In this document: in pieces, positions 61,095 to 64,000 of the stretch | How the letters are laid out: each line of letters opens with the position of its first letter | How positions within the stretch are numbered: the stretch's first letter is position 1 | From: Natrinema sp. DC36 | GTDB taxonomy: Archaea > Halobacteriota > Halobacteria > Halobacteriales > Natrialbaceae | Direction: 5' to 3' | NCBI RefSeq assembly: GCF_020405225.1 | Contig: NZ_CP084472.1 | Coordinates: 1,426,001 to 1,490,000 of the forward strand | Length of the DNA: 64,000 nt | Notes under the pieces: generated by a model | The model's database searches: none | Seen by the model: only the letters and a program-made list of their open reading frames with translations | What the model was told of the DNA's origin: nothing | Position numbers and translations under genes: made by a program

Positions 61095-62018
61095 ATGACA
61101 GCAGAGGCCCAGGAGTGGGCGTTGCCCGACGATCCAGCGGCCGTTCGCGAGGCGCTGATCGGGTGGTACGAGGACGACTACCGCGACTTCCCGTGGCGGC
61201 GGACCGACGATCCCTACGAAATCCTCGTCAGCGAGGTGATGAGTCAGCAGACCCAACTGGGCCGCGTCGTCGAGGCCTGGGAGGAGTTCCTCGAGCGCTG
61301 GCCGACGACCGCCGAGTTGGTGGACGCCGATCGCGCCGAAGTCGTGGGCTTCTGGACGGACCACAGTCTCGGGTACAACAACCGGGCGAAGTACCTGCAC
61401 GAGGCTGCCGGTCAGATTCAAGAAGAGTACGACGGCGACTTTCCCGAGACTCCCGAGGAACTGCAGGAACTGATGGGCGTCGGTCCGTACACCGCCAATG
61501 CGGTCGCGAGCTTCGCGTTCAATACCGGCGACGCGGTCGTCGACACGAACGTCAAACGCGTCCTCTATCGGGCCTTCGACGTCCCGGACGACGACGCGGC
61601 CTTCGAGGAGGCCGCGAGCGAACTCATGCCCGACGGCAAGTCTCGAGTCTGGAACAACGCGATCATGGAACTCGGCGGCGTCGCTTGCGAGCAGACACCC
61701 CGCTGTGACGAGGCGGGCTGTCCGTGGCGCGAGTGGTGTGGGGCCTACGCGAGCGGCGACTTCACCGCTCCGGACGTCCCCACCCAGCCGAGTTTCGAGG
61801 GGAGCCGCCGGCAGTTCCGCGGCCGCGTGATCGCCACTCTCCGAGAGTACGACGAACTCGAGGTGGATACCCTCGGTCACCGCATCCGCGTCGACTACAC
61901 CCCCGACGGCGAGTACGGACGGGAGTGGCTCGAGGGGATAGTAACCGATCTCGAGTCGGACGGACTGGTCGAGTTCGATCGCGACGGTGGCACTCCTATC
62001 GCACGGCTTCGGCGGTAG
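61095..62018 (+). CDS. mutY: A/G-specific adenine glycosylase
   Basis: 307 residues. Removes A mispaired with 8-oxoG. HhH-GPD domain: the catalytic Glu in SEVMSQQTQLGRV (about 46-58), helix-hairpin-helix LMGVGPYTANAVASFAF (about 126-142) and the Asp in VVDTNVKRVLYRAF (about 147-160). The [4Fe-4S] ligands are CEQTPRCDEAGCPWREWC (about 199-216), with spacing C-x5-C-x4-C-x5-C rather than the usual C-x6-C-x2-C-x5-C. A short C-terminal wHTH-like region (FRGRVIATLREYDEL onward) replaces the MutT-like domain, as in haloarchaea. The 5' region includes a half palindrome like 47784-47865. Confidence 0.94.
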   Translation: MTAEAQEWALPDDPAAVREALIGWYEDDYRDFPWRRTDDPYEILVSEVMSQQTQLGRVVEAWEEFLERWPTTAELVDADRAEVVGFWTDHSLGYNNRAKYLHEAAGQIQEEYDGDFPETPEELQELMGVGPYTANAVASFAFNTGDAVVDTNVKRVLYRAFDVPDDDAAFEEAASELMPDGKSRVWNNAIMELGGVACEQTPRCDEAGCPWREWCGAYASGDFTAPDVPTQPSFEGSRRQFRGRVIATLREYDELEVDTLGHRIRVDYTPDGEYGREWLEGIVTDLESDGLVEFDRDGGTPIARLRR

Positions 62019-62397
62019 AGCGCGCCTCACGTGGAGAATAATGCCGGACAGCCTGCATTCCCTGTCGGCCAGCGTTTCCCGTTGGCCGGGTGAAACGACG
62101 GTGCTATGATACTTGTAGCTATCCGGGAATTACAGGAACTGAGAATCCTCTCGGAATCCGCCTCGATCCCGTTGGACCGTTTCATCGGTCCGAAAATTCG
62201 GCACCGAGGCGGTAGTCCTCGTCTCGTGAATCGGGCGTGACGGTTGTGAAATCGACTGATTACACGCGCATTCCCCGCAACAACAACTAATTAGTTGGCT
62301 AGAGAGTCCGACAGAATTGACAGTCATCGGAAATGGGTGGCGGGAAAGGCTACCGGAAACCAAACCCGTCTATACGTCTTCGTGGTGGACTTCGGTG
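62019..62397. other. Intergenic region, no gene seen
   Basis: Lies between mutY and the HTH regulator. It holds CCCTGTCGGCCAGCG..TTGGCCGGG-like stems near 62060-62095, and an AT-rich run AACAACAACTAATTAGTTGGC at 62280-62300 that may be part of the regulator's promoter. Open frames here look non-coding. Confidence 0.5.
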
Positions 62398-63096
62398 ATG
62401 ACCACAGTCGTCGAACTCGAGATTCCGGCTGCGCGACTCGGCTTCGCCCGGACGTTCGATCGAGTGTCGACGTTCGAGTTTCAGGTCGGCGGGATGATCG
62501 GTGGCTCGTCGCCGCTCGTCTGGACGAACGGCCCGGACCGCGAGACGGTCAAGCAGGCGCTCGAGGCGGATCCGTCGGTCGAAGTGATCGCGAGCATCGC
62601 CGACGACGCTGATGAGTCCTCGGCGGACGACGGAGTGACGGCCCGTCAGAACGATCGCTGGTTGTTCCGACTCGAATTCGGAGACGGCGTGAAACTGCTC
62701 GAACAGATCGTCACCGAGACCGACGGCGCGATCCTGACGGCTCGAGGAGCGAACGGGCGTTGGATGCTGAAGTTGCTGTTCGACGATCGGGAGTCGGTGT
62801 CGGCGTGTCACGAGTTGTTCGAGCAATACGAGTACCAGGCCGCCGTCACCCGAATCAGCGGTATCGACGATCTCGCGAGCGCGCAAACACCCCTGACCGA
62901 AACGCAGTACGAGACGATCTGCAAGGCGCACGAACTCGGCTACTTCGACGTCCCGAGGGGGGTGACGCTCAAGGAGTTGGCCGCGGAACTCGACGTCTCA
63001 CACCAGGCGCTCTCCGAACGGCTCCGGCGGAGTCACGCCGCCCTCGTCAGCGCTGAACTGTCCGAGCGAACTGCACCGATGGAGATCGATCCCTGA
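62398..63096 (+). CDS. Bacterio-opsin-activator-type HTH regulator
   Basis: 232 residues from ATG 62398 (frame open to 62317). The N-terminal 150 residues are the Bat-type sensor domain seen in many haloarchaeal regulators (VVELEIPAARLGFARTFDRVSTFEFQVGG). The C-terminal HTH is in the last 60: LTETQYETICKAHELGYFDVPRGVTLKELAAELDVSHQALSERLRRSHAAL (about 170-220), the HTH_10 domain. It lacks PAS or GAF modules, so it is the short form. It should bind promoters; the regulon is unknown. Its gene stands alone. Confidence 0.9.
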   Translation: MTTVVELEIPAARLGFARTFDRVSTFEFQVGGMIGGSSPLVWTNGPDRETVKQALEADPSVEVIASIADDADESSADDGVTARQNDRWLFRLEFGDGVKLLEQIVTETDGAILTARGANGRWMLKLLFDDRESVSACHELFEQYEYQAAVTRISGIDDLASAQTPLTETQYETICKAHELGYFDVPRGVTLKELAAELDVSHQALSERLRRSHAALVSAELSERTAPMEIDP

Positions 63097-63506
63097 TCGG
63101 TTCGCCCGTTGCTCGAGTACACGACTGCGGTGAATTCATCGCCCCACATTGATACTATTGTCTTTCTATCCAAATACCGGGGATATTTCTCATAATCTTC
63201 TTTTCCCGACCCGGATATCGGCGTATTTGTCCCAATAGATAGCTTTAATATTGGACAGTGAAACAATAGGGTGTCGGCGTGATGCCGACCGGCCGAAACA
63301 CCGAGAAGCGCTGTGACGCCGGTAAACCACCCGTGCTCAATCAAGACGCGCGGTCATTCGTGGCTGTGTGACCGCGCTGGTACCGGATCCGTGACGGGTC
63401 GTCTCACGACCCACACACCGTTTTCATCGCCGAACGACTGATCCTGCAGGTCAATGAGTGCGTAGTTTTATCTGTCGAACGATAATACTGTCAGTCGTGA
63501 ATTCGA
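63097..63506. other. Intergenic region, no gene seen
   Basis: AT-richer around 63145-63265 (TTGATACTATTGTCTTTC, GATAGCTTTAATATTGG), with two or three possible TATA boxes, and a GC-rich part at 63270-63440. A minus-strand frame at 63033-63344 overlaps the regulator's end and is not supported. AGTTTTAT at 63464-63471 is probably the promoter of the next gene. Confidence 0.5.
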
Positions 63507-64000
63507 GTGATCGAACGCAGCCAGGCGGATGCCGTCGGTGAATCACCGCACGTATCTGACACCATCGACAGTCCGGCTGATCTGTCACTCGACGATATTT
63601 ACCACCTCTTGCAGACGAAGCGCCGTCGGGACGTGCTCCGGTACCTCCACCACGAGGGCGGACGGGTCCGGTTACGAGACCTCGCCGAACAGGTCGCCGC
63701 CTGGGAGCAAGAGACAGCCATCGAGAACCTGAGTTCCAGCGAGCGACAGCGGGTCTATATTTCGCTGTATCAATCTCACTTGCCGAAACTCGACAATCAC
63801 GGGATCGTCACGTACGACAAAGACCGCGGTTGGGTTGAGCCGACGCCACTCGTGGCACGGCTGTATCCCTATCTCGAGCCCCCGCATCGGACCCCGTCAT
63901 CCGAACGGTGGCCGCGACGGTACGCGGCGACAATCGCCCTCTGTGGGCTACTTCTCGGGACCATCGCGGCGGGGATCGTTCCGGTTTCCGGACTCGTCGG
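63507..64000 (+). CDS. DUF7344-type protein with C-terminal membrane helices, cut by window
   Basis: About 164 residues are visible from GTG 63507, after an in-frame TGA at 63498; a promoter-like AGTTTTAT lies about 40 bases upstream. The haloarchaeal DUF7344 winged-helix-like pattern is LSLDDIYHLLQTKRRRDVLRYL (about 28-49), RVRLRDLAEQVA (about 55-66) and ERQRVYISLYQSHLPKLDNHGIVTYD (about 81-106). Then hydrophobic segments begin (ALCGLLLGTIAAGIVP). Such proteins are predicted transcription regulators or membrane sensors; the 3' end is outside the window. Confidence 0.8.
   Translation, partial: MIERSQADAVGESPHVSDTIDSPADLSLDDIYHLLQTKRRRDVLRYLHHEGGRVRLRDLAEQVAAWEQETAIENLSSSERQRVYISLYQSHLPKLDNHGIVTYDKDRGWVEPTPLVARLYPYLEPPHRTPSSERWPRRYAATIALCGLLLGTIAAGIVPVSGLV

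Overview
The window is a GC-rich chromosomal segment of an extremely halophilic archaeon (class Halobacteria, probably a Natrialbales-type genome such as Natrinema or Haloterrigena; the genus is inference). The evidence is the strongly acidic proteomes, Tat signal peptides, archaeal information genes (SecE, Spt5, TFS, aMBF1, archaeal RibL-type FAD synthase), a bacterio-opsin-activator-type HTH regulator, and TATA-like promoters close to start codons. Most genes are ordinary housekeeping or conserved haloarchaeal genes in short operons.

Layout. 1-8300: a surface-glycan or glycolipid block: a DUF457 membrane protein, a lysylphosphatidylglycerol-synthase-like membrane protein, two alkaline-phosphatase-superfamily sulfatase-like proteins, two GT4 glycosyltransferases and a membrane protein whose start codon appears to be ATC. 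8400-12000: CMD-family and MaoC-family proteins, an MFS transporter and a nucleotide-sugar epimerase. 12567-15257: PEP carboxylase. 15414-21500: an accessory region that begins at a tRNA-Ser(CGA) gene whose 3' end is repeated three times; it holds an orphan four-cluster Fe-S protein, a Tat-exported beta-helix protein, and an IS1341-type element (DUF2080 protein plus a frameshifted TnpB). 21673-30300: citramalate/isopropylmalate synthase, DUF192, an HNH-like protein, SDR, endonuclease V, an AN1-finger rhomboid, then DUF5788-PolX-Mut7-C. 30649-38640: sugar-acid catabolism (two gluconate-dehydratase-like enolase-superfamily enzymes, KDPG aldolase, and a 52-residue protein between them), interleaved with a PHP protein, SecE-Spt5 and an HtrA protease. 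38799-43180: AlaX, aMBF1, a membrane DnaJ protein and DNA polymerase IV with a PIP box. 43560-50220: polyphosphate kinase and a PPP-type phosphatase, next to two related inverted-repeat elements; TFS; a large palindrome; and an uncharacterised three-gene operon (RecA-fold protein with a broken Walker A, a ribbon-helix-helix/coiled-coil/zinc-ribbon protein, and a Cys-rich acidic protein). 50270-57552: a GHMP/RFAP-synthase-like enzyme, GT2, IlvD, FAD synthase, a JAMM protease (desampylase-like) and a RecJ-like DHH protein. 57553-64000: an AT-richer patch, an aldo-keto reductase with an odd N-terminus, an LEA-like membrane protein, several small zinc proteins, MutY, a Bat-type HTH regulator and a truncated DUF7344 gene.

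How the genes fit together: gluconate dehydratase and KDPG aldolase belong to the semi-phosphorylative Entner-Doudoroff route; citramalate synthase and IlvD belong to branched-chain amino-acid synthesis; PolX, PolIV, EndoV, MutY and the RecJ-like protein make an unusually dense set of DNA-repair genes. The strongest candidates for undescribed biology are the structured repeats (tRNA 3'-end copies, TIR elements, large palindrome) and the 47865-50219 operon. No CRISPR array, rRNA operon or prophage was seen.
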